64,000 bases of DNA. It comes from Hymenobacter glacieicola (GTDB lineage Bacteria > Bacteroidota > Bacteroidia > Cytophagales > Hymenobacteraceae). The stretch covers positions 124,001 through 188,000 of the forward strand of contig NZ_BMGS01000005.1 in assembly GCF_014640315.1 (NCBI RefSeq), read 5' to 3'. The first letter of the stretch is position 1, and each line of letters begins with the position of its first letter. Shown here in pieces: positions 33,029 through 41,469 of the stretch. The position numbers and the translations under genes were made by a program. Under the pieces are notes generated by a model that was not told where the DNA came from, searched no databases, and was given only the letters and a program-made list of their open reading frames with translations.

Positions 33029-35320
33029 TTAGCGGCTTAGCTCCTGGAGGTAGCGCCGGGCCAGGCGGTTGCCCGGGCCAGGCGGATGGGGCGGCGTAAC
33101 GGGCGCGGACGGCAGCAGCTCGGTCAGGGCCCGCTCAATGCCCGGCAGGGCCGGTTCCGCAATGGGCTGTCCGGCCCGCAGGGCGGTGCTCAGGCGGCGT
33201 AGTTCGCGTAGGGCGCCGAGGTAGCGGCCGGGCTTTTGCAGGGCTACGCGGGCCAGCTCCTGCCCGGCCTGGTCAAGCGCAGCGGCGGCGCCAGCTGGCC
33301 GATCCTGCTCGCGCAGCTGGGCCAGTACGCGCAGGGCGGCCCGCACCACGGGCTGCCGGGGTGGAGCATCTACCTGCCGCCGGAGCCGTGGGGCCGCGGT
33401 GCCGGCCAGGTCGCCGGTGAGGCGGGTGGTGGCCTCGGGCATGGGTGGGGGCGTGAAGCCCGCTTTTTTCACGTAGGCGCGGGTTTGCTGCTGCACTTGC
33501 TTGAGCAGGCGCAGGGCCCGGTACTCAAAGGGCAGGGCCTCGCGGGGCCGACCGGTGCGCAGGCGCAGCTCGGCTTCCCACATCTGGCTCAGGACGGCTT
33601 GCAGCTTGGCCTTCACGGCCGGCTCCAGAAAGTCTGCGGTTTCCGAGTCGTCGTGGCGGTGCATGTAAGGCTCCATTAACTCGGCGGTAAGGGCGGCGCC
33701 GGCCGGGGCATCAGGTGATGGAGGCGTGTGGCCGTGGTCGTGGCCATCATCGGCTGAGTGCCCGTCGGCGAGCTTAGGCGTGGTGGCTGACTCGGCTTCG
33801 GTGTGGTCCTCAGCCACCACGGAGCCCAGGCCCGGCTCCTCGGCGGGTTCATCGGCTACCGGGGGGCGCGTCGCACCCCCGATGCTTTCATCGGCCTCCT
33901 CGCCCAAAAACTTGCCGTAGCGCATGCGCAGAATCTTCTGGTCGAAGCCGATGCCGTTGGCGCGCTCCAGCAGGGTCGGAGCCGGGAGGCCCGCTTGCTC
34001 GGCCAGCAGCTTTTCGGTGTCAATGATGATCTGGCGCTGACTGCGGAAATAAGCGGGCTTGGCATTCACGCCCAGGGAAACATCCAGGGCGCTTTCCTGC
34101 ACGGTTGTGTCCTCCCACTGCACCAGGTAGGTGTCGGAGCGGGTCAGCTGCTGGTGGTTGTCCCAGGCCTGCAGGTAGAAATACACCTCGTCGCCGTAGG
34201 TGAGGCCCAGGGCCGGCAAGCGGAGCAGATGCTGCACGCTGATGGTAGTGGGCTGCCCGCGCAGGGCCGCACTCAGGTCGGTGGCTACTTCCCTGAACTT
34301 GACAGCCTCGCCCTGGCCCTGGGCGATGGTGGCTACTAAGCGGGCGCGGGTCAGGCCGAAATCGTCCTGCAGCTGGGCGCGCACCGCTACCTGAGGCGGG
34401 CGCCCAAATTCTACCAGGGTGTAGGCTTTCGGGGTAATAAGCCGAATCGTAGGGGCCTGATCGGGCTGCACTTCAATGGCATATTCCTCGGAAACCTGGC
34501 CCACGAAGCGCAGGCGGTACAGGGTGGAAGCCGTTAGCGTAGCTTCCGCCACGAACTCCGTGGGGCGGCCCGGCACCGGGCGCAGGCGCACCTGCCGCCG
34601 GCCCAGCTCCAGCAGGGGCGGGGTTTTGCCAACTCGACTTACCCGCACCGTCCAGCGTACCCGGCTTCCTTGCATGCAGCGGAACGAGGCTTCAGTTGGC
34701 GCTAGCGCCGGCCGCCGGGTGTAGGCGGGCGGCACTACCCACAGGCGGGTTTCCAGAATGCGGGCTGCCGATGCCGGCAAAGCCGACTGGTTTTCAAATC
34801 GAACGGGTACCGGCTTGCCAGGGGCCGCGCCCACAGGAGCACTACCATTGGGCCGTTGCCACCAGGCCAGAGCCGCCAGCACCAGCACCGTGGCCGCAAT
34901 CAGCATGGGACCTTTAACCCGCACCGGCAGTAAGGGGCCTGCTGCGGACAGCTGGGGTAGTCGAGTCAAAAGCCGCTCCTGCTGCAGCTGCTCCAACAAG
35001 TTCAGGCTCGTGCCAGGGCGCAGGAGCAAGCCCGCGCTATCCTCCAGCTCGGGGTGCAACCGGTTTAGGCGGCGGGCCACCTGCTCTAACGGGCACTGCC
35101 AGATGCGCCACAGAAGCCACCCCAGGCCTGCCGCGGCTACGGTACCTGCTACCAGCACCGCCGGTTGCAGAGGTGGCCAGCCCAGGTAGGTCACTAGTAG
35201 CAACGCAGCCACCGCCAGGCTGGGCACCAGCAAAACCAGAGTGCGGCGCGTGGCCCAGGCCTGGTGAGCAGCCCGCAGCGCGGCATCAGGAGCAGAAACG
35301 GTGGCGGTGAGCGGACTCAT
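33029..35320 (-). CDS. DUF4175-like membrane protein
   Basis: A 763-residue protein with N-terminal membrane helices (about 25-75, LVLLVPSLAVAALLLVTYLG and VLVAGTVAAAGLGWLLW, and a third near 135-155). A large soluble region then contains a beta-rich middle (TIRLITPKAYTLVEFGRPPQ, TYLVQWEDTTVQ) and a helical C-terminal half with charged and Gly/Pro-rich linkers (a His/Asp-rich stretch around residue 535). This order matches DUF4175-type proteins that occur beside MoxR, DUF58 and BatA genes. It lies 30 bp after the BatA gene. A scaffold or substrate-binding role is inferred from context only. Confidence 0.72.
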   Translation of the reverse strand: MSPLTATVSAPDAALRAAHQAWATRRTLVLLVPSLAVAALLLVTYLGWPPLQPAVLVAGTVAAAGLGWLLWRIWQCPLEQVARRLNRLHPELEDSAGLLLRPGTSLNLLEQLQQERLLTRLPQLSAAGPLLPVRVKGPMLIAATVLVLAALAWWQRPNGSAPVGAAPGKPVPVRFENQSALPASAARILETRLWVVPPAYTRRPALAPTEASFRCMQGSRVRWTVRVSRVGKTPPLLELGRRQVRLRPVPGRPTEFVAEATLTASTLYRLRFVGQVSEEYAIEVQPDQAPTIRLITPKAYTLVEFGRPPQVAVRAQLQDDFGLTRARLVATIAQGQGEAVKFREVATDLSAALRGQPTTISVQHLLRLPALGLTYGDEVYFYLQAWDNHQQLTRSDTYLVQWEDTTVQESALDVSLGVNAKPAYFRSQRQIIIDTEKLLAEQAGLPAPTLLERANGIGFDQKILRMRYGKFLGEEADESIGGATRPPVADEPAEEPGLGSVVAEDHTEAESATTPKLADGHSADDGHDHGHTPPSPDAPAGAALTAELMEPYMHRHDDSETADFLEPAVKAKLQAVLSQMWEAELRLRTGRPREALPFEYRALRLLKQVQQQTRAYVKKAGFTPPPMPEATTRLTGDLAGTAAPRLRRQVDAPPRQPVVRAALRVLAQLREQDRPAGAAAALDQAGQELARVALQKPGRYLGALRELRRLSTALRAGQPIAEPALPGIERALTELLPSAPVTPPHPPGPGNRLARRYLQELSR

Positions 35321-35350
35321 GCGAAAGGAGCAGCGGGTTCAGAAATGAAT

Positions 35351-36955
35351 TCAGGCGGACTGCTGGCTGAGCCGTCGGGATGCCAGTAGGCGCTCCAGGC
35401 CAAACAGCACCCCGGCCGCGCCAACCACCCACGGGGTTAAGTCACGCTGAGGGGCTCGCGGGGGCGCTGCAGCCACGGGTAGGCGCCGGGCAGCGGTGTC
35501 GGGCTGAAGCTGGGAAAGGGGCATGGGCCGCGGATCAGGAGAGGCCGCAGTGCCAGGCAGCAGCAAGGGGAGGAAAAGCGCCGGCAGCTCGGGGCTGTCG
35601 GCCAGCTCGCTCCAGGTGGGGTCTAGGCGCGTGTGCAGCCGGTACCAGCTGCCCGCCCCAGCTCGCCGCCCGGAAAGCAGCGGCCGCCCCGTAGCCAGGG
35701 GCCACACGCTGACGGCTGGTTGCCGGGCCCCGGTAGTATCCAGGCGCAGCACCCGAATGGGAGCGGCACTGCCGGAAGGCGAAAAACTGCTGGCCATGGT
35801 CTGCCCCCGGCCCCGGGCTTCCTGCCAGACCCGCGTCCCGGCGCTGACCCTAGCCGACCAGCTGGCCGGGATGGGCGCGTCGCGCAGCCAGAAAAGCCAG
35901 TCCAGTGAATCGGTAGCGGCCGGGGCGGAGGTGGTAGCGGCTAGCTGTGGCGCGAGGGGCAGCACGGAACCGGCCGCCCGCAAGGCCGCCACCAGCACCC
36001 GGGCCGAAGGGGCATGGGCCGCATCGTAGCTCACGGCTAGCCGGAGGGGGCGGGTCAGGAGGGGTACTGGCTGGCGCTGGTTTTGGGCGGTTGTCGTCGT
36101 GAACTGTTGCCGCTCCGTGTCAACGTGCATCTGCACCCCGGGGCCAAGTCCGGCCACGGGGCCGCTGGTAGCGGGCCACTGCCGTCGCAGGCGCCGGAAC
36201 GTAATGCCGGCTTCGCTGCCGCTGGCCAAGAGCACCACAAGGCTGTCGGGGCGGGGGCGCCAAACGGCTACGGGCCACGTCACGGAATCGGGGAGGGGAA
36301 GGGGCAGCCACTGCACGGCGGCGGGCAAGGCCGGGCGGGTACCAGCAAAGGAGGCCAGCGTGAGCGGAGCTACCACTACCAGCGGACGGTTGGGAAAGGA
36401 ATCGGCCGCCTGCTGCGCGGCGCCCCAGAGATTAAGCGGGAGTTCCGCCGCCGGCGCGGAAGAAGCAGGCGAGGAGGCCGCGTCGGCAGTTTCATTTACC
36501 TCGCCCAGCCCCACCGTGCTCCAGGCAACGGGGTCGCCCACGGGGTGCCGGGCGCTTAGCCGCCGCAGCTCGTAGCCGCGTCGGCGCAGCGAATCCAGGA
36601 CCGGCCGCACGGCGGCTACCTGCGTAGTAGTTGCTTCCGCACTGAGCAGTACCTGGCCCCGCAGCGGGGGTAGGGGCTGGCGTTGGGTGGGCCCCGCCAA
36701 CGCAAGGGCCAGCAGCCCCACAATGCCGGCGCGGAGTAGCAGGAGCAGCAGCTGTTCGGGTTTTATACTGCGCAGGCGGCGGTTGGCCGCTGCTTCCAGC
36801 CACCGCACGCTCCCTACCTGCACCACTCGTCCCGGCCGCCGGTTCCAGAGGTAAATAGCCAGCGGCAGGGCCAGCCCCAGTAAGGCCAGCCAACCGGCGG
36901 TGGCATGTTGAATGAAGAAGTGGGGCAAGGGAAAAAGCAGTTTCTGATCAGGCAC
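35351..36955 (-). CDS. BatA-domain (aerotolerance regulator N-terminal) membrane protein
   Basis: A 534-residue protein. It begins with the BatA N-terminal domain: FFIQHATAGWLALLGLALPLAIYLWNRRPGRVVQVGSV, then LRSIKPEQLLLLLLRAGIVGLLALALAGP, which gives two membrane helices. A periplasmic region with repeated short alpha/beta segments follows, then a C-terminal helix near 505-525. In Bacteroides fragilis Bat proteins have been linked to oxygen tolerance, and related loci pair with MoxR ATPases. It lies between the DUF4468 and DUF4175 genes in a six-gene operon. No von Willebrand metal-ion site was seen in this protein. Confidence 0.75.
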   Translation of the reverse strand: MPDQKLLFPLPHFFIQHATAGWLALLGLALPLAIYLWNRRPGRVVQVGSVRWLEAAANRRLRSIKPEQLLLLLLRAGIVGLLALALAGPTQRQPLPPLRGQVLLSAEATTTQVAAVRPVLDSLRRRGYELRRLSARHPVGDPVAWSTVGLGEVNETADAASSPASSAPAAELPLNLWGAAQQAADSFPNRPLVVVAPLTLASFAGTRPALPAAVQWLPLPLPDSVTWPVAVWRPRPDSLVVLLASGSEAGITFRRLRRQWPATSGPVAGLGPGVQMHVDTERQQFTTTTAQNQRQPVPLLTRPLRLAVSYDAAHAPSARVLVAALRAAGSVLPLAPQLAATTSAPAATDSLDWLFWLRDAPIPASWSARVSAGTRVWQEARGRGQTMASSFSPSGSAAPIRVLRLDTTGARQPAVSVWPLATGRPLLSGRRAGAGSWYRLHTRLDPTWSELADSPELPALFLPLLLPGTAASPDPRPMPLSQLQPDTAARRLPVAAAPPRAPQRDLTPWVVGAAGVLFGLERLLASRRLSQQSA

Positions 36956-37088
36956 CCGGCCGGGCGCCGAATCCGGCAGAAGGGAACGGGGCTACAAGTA
37001 GGTCAAACCGAAACACAGACACAACTTTAGCCGCGGGCGTTGCGGCGGCCCTGCCACCTACCAGACAAATTCAGGCTGCCTACTTGCT

Positions 37089-37748
37089 TTAGAGGCGGGG
37101 GCTGACGAGCTCCTGGCTAAGTGAAGCCAACAGCGTAGTCATGGCCTCCTGAATGCCCTGACACTGCTGAAGCATGCGGGGCCGGGGCGCGCCCTTCTCC
37201 GTGTACTGGTCGTAGTCGCGCAACTCAGGCTCCACGGGCTGCCGGTACGTTTGCGCTTCCCCGGTGCTGATGCGGGCAAATTCGTCCTGCCGCAGCCAGC
37301 CCACCAGCCCATCCGCCGCCAGCCCGTTGCCCGCATCGGCGGCGGCATAAGTGGTCGTATACCGGGGGTAGCTGATATCCGTCAGCTCGTAGCGCAAAGT
37401 GCCCGCCTGCACCCGGAAGTAAAAGCGGAACAGCAGGTTAAACTCCCGCGCATACTGGTTTTTCTGGGCCGGCGCGTGCGCCCGAACAATAGCCTGACCC
37501 ACCAGGAGGCCCCGGCCAGGGTCGGAAAACTTTACCACGGCTCCGTAGTCCTCGAATTGCCGGGCCAGCCACTCCTGGGTGCGACCGAAGAGTTCAGTGG
37601 CAGGCAGGGTTGGCGCGGCTAGGGTACCCCGGTAGCAAATGCGTTGGCTGGCGCTGTCCACGGGCACTATCGGCAGAGGGCGCACGCGCTGAGCCTGAGT
37701 TACTTGAAAGATACAGCTGAAAGTAAGGACGAGGAAATACTGCTTCAT
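37089..37748 (-). CDS. DUF4468 domain-containing exported protein
   Basis: A 219-residue protein with a signal peptide (MKQYFLVLTFSCIFQVTQAQ). The body matches DUF4468, a TBP-like-fold domain found mainly in Bacteroidota: ATELFGRTQEWLARQF, KFSDPGRGLLVGQAIV, FRFYFRVQAGTLRYELTDISYPR and LLASLSQEL. It is probably periplasmic or lipid-side. It sits inside the MoxR operon between DUF58 (37814) and BatA (36955), with gaps of 65 and 133 bp. Its role there is unknown. The CAAATATTTG palindrome at 37790-37799 lies in the upstream gap. Confidence 0.8.
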   Translation of the reverse strand: MKQYFLVLTFSCIFQVTQAQRVRPLPIVPVDSASQRICYRGTLAAPTLPATELFGRTQEWLARQFEDYGAVVKFSDPGRGLLVGQAIVRAHAPAQKNQYAREFNLLFRFYFRVQAGTLRYELTDISYPRYTTTYAAADAGNGLAADGLVGWLRQDEFARISTGEAQTYRQPVEPELRDYDQYTEKGAPRPRMLQQCQGIQEAMTTLLASLSQELVSPRL

Positions 37749-37813
37749 ATACCTGAGTGAATAGATAAAATATCAGGCAAAGCAAATATTTGACCGAACT
37801 CGTCCGCGGCGGC

Positions 37814-38686
37814 TTACGCTAGGCTGCGCCGGCGCAGAAATTCACGCAGGGCATTGGTAAGCGGCTCGGCCGTAGTAAGCTGGTAGTAGTCGAAGCCGTG
37901 GGTGCGGGCGCGCTGGGCCGTGTCGCGGAGCCACTGCTGCAGGTGCTGCTGCCACCCCCGGCGCTGCTGATCGGCATCGAGCTGCAAGGTGCGGCCGGTT
38001 TCCAGGTCCTCGAAGGTAACGGCCCCGCGAAAGGTGAAGGCCAGCTCGTTATGGGCCAGCAGGTGTAGTAGCAGCACCTCACCGGAGGCCGCGCGCAGGC
38101 GGGTCAGCAGCCGCTCAATCTCCCCTTCTTCCTCGTACAAATCACTCACGCAGATGGTCAGGGCGGGCTGGCGGCGGGCCGTTAGGGGGGCCAGGGTAGC
38201 GGCATCGGGGAAGCTGCCGGCCGCCTCGGCCGTGGCCAGGGCGTGGTAAAGGCGCGGGAGCTGGCGGGCGTCGGCGCGGGGGGGCAGGTGGCGCAGGCCA
38301 GCCGGGTGCAGAATGGTGAGGGCCACGGCGTCGCCCTGCTGGCTGGCTACGTAGGCCAGGGCCGCACACAGCAGGCGGCCGTAGTCGAGCTTGGTCAGGC
38401 CGTTATCGTCGCGGTGGTTCATGCTGGCCGTGGCGTCCAGCACCAGGTGCACTGCCAGGCTGGTATCTACTTCCGACTCGCGCAGGTAGTACCGGTCGGA
38501 GCGGGCGGCCAAGCGCCAGTCCAGGCGGCGCAGGTCGTCGCCGGGCTGGTAGGGCCGGTATTGGCTGAACTCCAGCCCCGCCCCGCGCCGACGGCTGGCG
38601 TGGGCTCCGTGCAGCAGCCCTTCCGCCGCCCGCTTGGCGGCCAGGGGCAGGTTGTGCAAGGCGTGCAGATGTTCCGGCGTCAGCAT
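37814..38686 (-). CDS. DUF58 domain-containing protein (vWA-like)
   Basis: A 290-residue soluble protein. The signature GAGLEFSQYRPYQPGDDLRRLDWR is the DUF58 motif. The von Willebrand-like part begins VHLVLDATASMNHRDD and carries a MIDAS-like Asp-x-Thr-x-Ser pattern (DATAS). DUF58 proteins pair with MoxR AAA+ ATPases, which are thought to act as chaperones that insert metal or assemble complexes. The gene lies 107 bp downstream of MoxR and 65 bp before DUF4468 on the same strand, an expected order. The client is unknown. The length is normal for the family. Confidence 0.92.
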   Translation of the reverse strand: MLTPEHLHALHNLPLAAKRAAEGLLHGAHASRRRGAGLEFSQYRPYQPGDDLRRLDWRLAARSDRYYLRESEVDTSLAVHLVLDATASMNHRDDNGLTKLDYGRLLCAALAYVASQQGDAVALTILHPAGLRHLPPRADARQLPRLYHALATAEAAGSFPDAATLAPLTARRQPALTICVSDLYEEEGEIERLLTRLRAASGEVLLLHLLAHNELAFTFRGAVTFEDLETGRTLQLDADQQRRGWQQHLQQWLRDTAQRARTHGFDYYQLTTAEPLTNALREFLRRRSLA

Positions 38687-38793
38687 GTTTGAGGAGGATA
38701 GGAGGGTAGGAGGGTCAGAGGGTAGAAGAGAGGGCGGGAAACAAATACGGGAAAACCTGAACCCCTACCTTCTTACCCTCGCCCTTTCTGCCC

Positions 38794-39771
38794 TTACAAG
38801 GAAACTGCTTTCAGCAACTCCCGCACGGCATCGTCGGTGGTTAGGTTTTCGGCTTCGGCGTTGAAGTTCAGCAGCACCCGGTGGCGCAGTACGGCCGGGG
38901 CCAGGGTCTGCAAATCCTCGAGGGTAGCGGCGAAGCGGCCGTGAATCAGGGCCCGGGCTTTGGCGCACAAAATCAGGGCCTGCCCGGCGCGCGGACCCGC
39001 ACCCCAGCGGCCATAGTCACGAATAAATTTTACTTCCGAGGTAGCCGGGCGGGTAGCGCGCACGAGCCGGTTTACCAGGCTCAGCAGCTCCGGACTGATG
39101 CTTACCTGGCGGGTGAGCTGCTGAAGCTGGCGCACATCTTCGCCGCCCAGTATGGGCTGCACTTGCTGGCGCACGGTGCCGGTGGTGCCGCTGAGCACGG
39201 CCAGCTCCTCCTGCTCCGTAGGGTAGCCAATGCGGATGTAGAGCAGGAATCGGTCGAGCTGGGCTTCGGGCAGGGGGTAGGTGCCGCTTTGCTCAATGGG
39301 GTTTTGGGTAGCCAGCAGGAAAAAGGGCTTGGGCAGGGCGTGCTCCTGGCCGGCGTACGTAACGTGGCCTTCCTGCATGGCTTCCAGCAGGGCCGCCTGG
39401 GTTTTGGGCGGCGTCCGGTTGATTTCGTCGGCCAGCACGAGGCTGGCGAAAATGGGCCCTTCGTTGAACTTAAAGGAGCGGTGGCCGGTGCCGTGGTCTT
39501 CCTCCAGAATCTCGGTGCCCAAAATGTCGGTCGGCATCAGGTCTGGCGTGAACTGGATGCGGCGGAAGGGCAGGTCGGTGGCCTGGGCCAGGGTACGCAC
39601 CAGCAGGGTTTTGGCCAGGCCCGGCACGCCTTCCAGTAGGGCGTGGCCCCCCGCGAGCAAGGCTACCAGCACTTCGTCCAGCACTTGCTGCTGGCCTACA
39701 ATGACCTTCCCGATTTCCTGTTTGAGTTGCGGTATTTTCTGAAGGAGGCGAGTAACTTCTTGTTCGGTCAC
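38794..39771 (-). CDS. MoxR-family AAA+ ATPase
   Basis: A 325-residue AAA+ ATPase and probable chaperone. Walker A is the MoxR form GVPGLAKTLLVR (residues about 44-55). Walker B is LVLADEINRTPPKTQAALLEAM, followed by the sensor ATQNPIEQSGTYPLPEAQLDRF. All the MoxR hallmarks and the usual length (about 330) are present. It leads a six-gene minus-strand operon with DUF58, DUF4468, BatA, DUF4175 and a membrane protein. MoxR ATPases couple ATP use to maturation of vWA-domain partners, so DUF58 is the likely partner. The upstream 650 bp contain only repeats. Confidence 0.95.
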   Translation of the reverse strand: MTEQEVTRLLQKIPQLKQEIGKVIVGQQQVLDEVLVALLAGGHALLEGVPGLAKTLLVRTLAQATDLPFRRIQFTPDLMPTDILGTEILEEDHGTGHRSFKFNEGPIFASLVLADEINRTPPKTQAALLEAMQEGHVTYAGQEHALPKPFFLLATQNPIEQSGTYPLPEAQLDRFLLYIRIGYPTEQEELAVLSGTTGTVRQQVQPILGGEDVRQLQQLTRQVSISPELLSLVNRLVRATRPATSEVKFIRDYGRWGAGPRAGQALILCAKARALIHGRFAATLEDLQTLAPAVLRHRVLLNFNAEAENLTTDDAVRELLKAVSL

Positions 39772-40080
39772 GGAAACGGCTTGAAAATCGGGAGAGAAGA
39801 AGGATGCGCTGGGACAAAGTCAGATATAGCGCGACAAGGATGCGTCAGGGGCAGCTTAACAGCTCCTTTTTGTGTAGCCGTCATCTGCTCAACCACCCGT
39901 GCGAGTAGCCTGCTGCGCCGCAAGTATCCACTTCGAACCGTAATACGCAACCGCTCCCGCCGTTTTCGCTAACTCCGGCTGATTTTCGCCCCTGCTTTCA
40001 CTAGGCAGCATGCCAGAAAGTAAGTTGTCGGAAAGCAAGCGCTGCAACGCAATAAGCCATGTTTACCGCAGGTAGGCATT

Positions 40081-40199
40081 TCCACACAAAAAGACCGTCA
40101 TGCTGAGCGCCGCCGAAGCATCTCTCCCGCTTCGCCCTCCTAAGAGAGGCCAGTGGTAGAAATGCTTCGGCGGCGCTCAGCATGACCGGTCTGTGTGGA
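40081..40199. repeat. Dispersed inverted-repeat element, copy 3
   Basis: The arms at 40092-40120 and 40162-40191 are almost perfectly complementary for 29 bp (GTCATGCTGAGCGCCGCCGA at the core, one extra GG on the right). Outside them TCCACACA (40081-40088) mirrors TGTGTGGA (40192-40199). The spacer is about 40 bases. Confidence 0.85.
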
Positions 40200-40224
40200 C
40201 AGTAGAAACCTTTAAGTCGAAAAA

Positions 40225-40328
40225 GGCCGTCATGCCGAGCGCAGCGAGGCATCTCGCGGGTTGACGTTCGAATTACTGTTTCATTAGCACCACGCAAGAT
40301 GCTTCGCCTCCGGCTCGGCATGAGGGTC
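40225..40328. repeat. Dispersed inverted-repeat element, copy 4
   Basis: The left arm GCCGTCATGCCGAGCGCAGC (from 40226) is mirrored imperfectly by the right arm ending CTCCGGCTCGGCATGAGG. It lies only 26 bp from copy 3. Confidence 0.75.
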
Positions 40329-40428
40329 TTCTGATTTACTGCCCGCACAGTCTGTTCTAGCGGAAATAGCTGTTAAGCTGAGTTTGCAACCGAAAGAATA
40401 ACAGCGCCTTAAATCATGAAAACCTGTC

Positions 40429-41397
40429 CTACCAGAACCGGTTGGTGCACACCACTTGGGCTTTTTTCTTGAGGCGCAGCCCTACCAGCACCTCGTGGCT
40501 GCCGCCGTGGTAGCCGGCCAGCTCCGAGAGGCCGGCGTCGTAGGAATAGCCCACCGTCAGCTGCTCGTAGCTCAGACCTACCATGCCCACCACTGAGTCG
40601 AAGGCGCGCCAGGACAAGCCAACCCACAGCAAATCCTGGTACTTGAGCTTGGCGTTGATATCGAGGGAGAGCGGGGCCGGATTCACGGCCTTCACCAGCA
40701 CGGAGGGCACCAACGACCAATCGTCGCTGAGCGGCACCCGCACCCCGGCCGTGGCAAAGTAGTGGCGCTTCAGGGTGTTGCCCGTGCCGGCACCTTCCCC
40801 GTTAAGCTCGTAGGAAAAATCGAGCTTGTTGCCCAGCAATTGCGCCCCCGATATGCCCACGTAGAAGTTGGAGCTGTACACCCACAGCCCGATGGAGCCA
40901 TCGAGCACCCGCGAGGCCGCGCTGCCGGCGTAGGAGGTTGTGTCGTAGAAGCGCAGCTGCTGCCCATCAACGGCAAACTGCTGCATGCCCGCCGACACAC
41001 CCAGCGCCGCCCGGATTTTGGGGGTTAGCACCAGGTTGTAGGCGTAGGAGAGGTAGGCGCCGGTCCGGCTGGTAGGCCCGGTCATGTCGCGGTACACCAT
41101 GCCACCCACGGCGTGAAACGGCCGGCGCCGGTCGTGGAGGGTGCGCTTGCTGGTGCTGCGCCATTTGCCCAGCGAAGAGCTAGCCGTGAGGTAGTAGGTT
41201 TTGGGCGCTCCTTCCAGGCCCGTCCACTGGGTACGGTAGCTGGTTTTCACGTCGATGTAATCCTCCACGCCGGTGGTACCCGGGTTAAGGATGTAGTTGT
41301 TGTTCATGTACTGGCTGTACTGGGCTTGTTGCTGGGCCAGCGCCGGCCAGGCCGCCAGCAGCAGCGGAAGCAGCAGGAGAAGTAGGGCTTTTTTCAT
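40429..41397 (-). CDS. PorP/SprF family type IX secretion membrane protein
   Basis: A 322-residue outer-membrane protein with a signal peptide (MKKALLLLLLPLLLAAWPALA, then QQQ). The start of the mature part, QYSQYMNNNYILNPGTTGVEDY, and the segment KTSYRTQWTGLEGAPKTYYL are diagnostic of the PorP/SprF family, and the remainder has alternating beta-strand character and ends in Trp. PorP/SprF proteins help secrete or anchor partner T9SS cargo. Here the partner is the 1632-residue cargo gene directly upstream (41470), 72 bp away on the same strand. This pairing is the usual arrangement. Confidence 0.93.
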   Translation of the reverse strand: MKKALLLLLLPLLLAAWPALAQQQAQYSQYMNNNYILNPGTTGVEDYIDVKTSYRTQWTGLEGAPKTYYLTASSSLGKWRSTSKRTLHDRRRPFHAVGGMVYRDMTGPTSRTGAYLSYAYNLVLTPKIRAALGVSAGMQQFAVDGQQLRFYDTTSYAGSAASRVLDGSIGLWVYSSNFYVGISGAQLLGNKLDFSYELNGEGAGTGNTLKRHYFATAGVRVPLSDDWSLVPSVLVKAVNPAPLSLDINAKLKYQDLLWVGLSWRAFDSVVGMVGLSYEQLTVGYSYDAGLSELAGYHGGSHEVLVGLRLKKKAQVVCTNRFW

Positions 41398-41469
41398 CGT
41401 AGAAATTGCCGTAAGGTCTTAGCGAAGAAAGAACCCGGCCAGACGACCTGCGCCCGGCCGGGCATTTCG

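Larger units (their letters stand above)
39772..40428. other. Gap of 657 bp holding two repeat elements
   Basis: Two members of the dispersed inverted-repeat family lie side by side at 40081-40199 and 40225-40328. The rest has no coding frame of merit. The MoxR operon promoter should be within 39772-39960, but no exact TAnnTTTG was found; TGACTTTG on the minus strand is one base off. Confidence 0.6.
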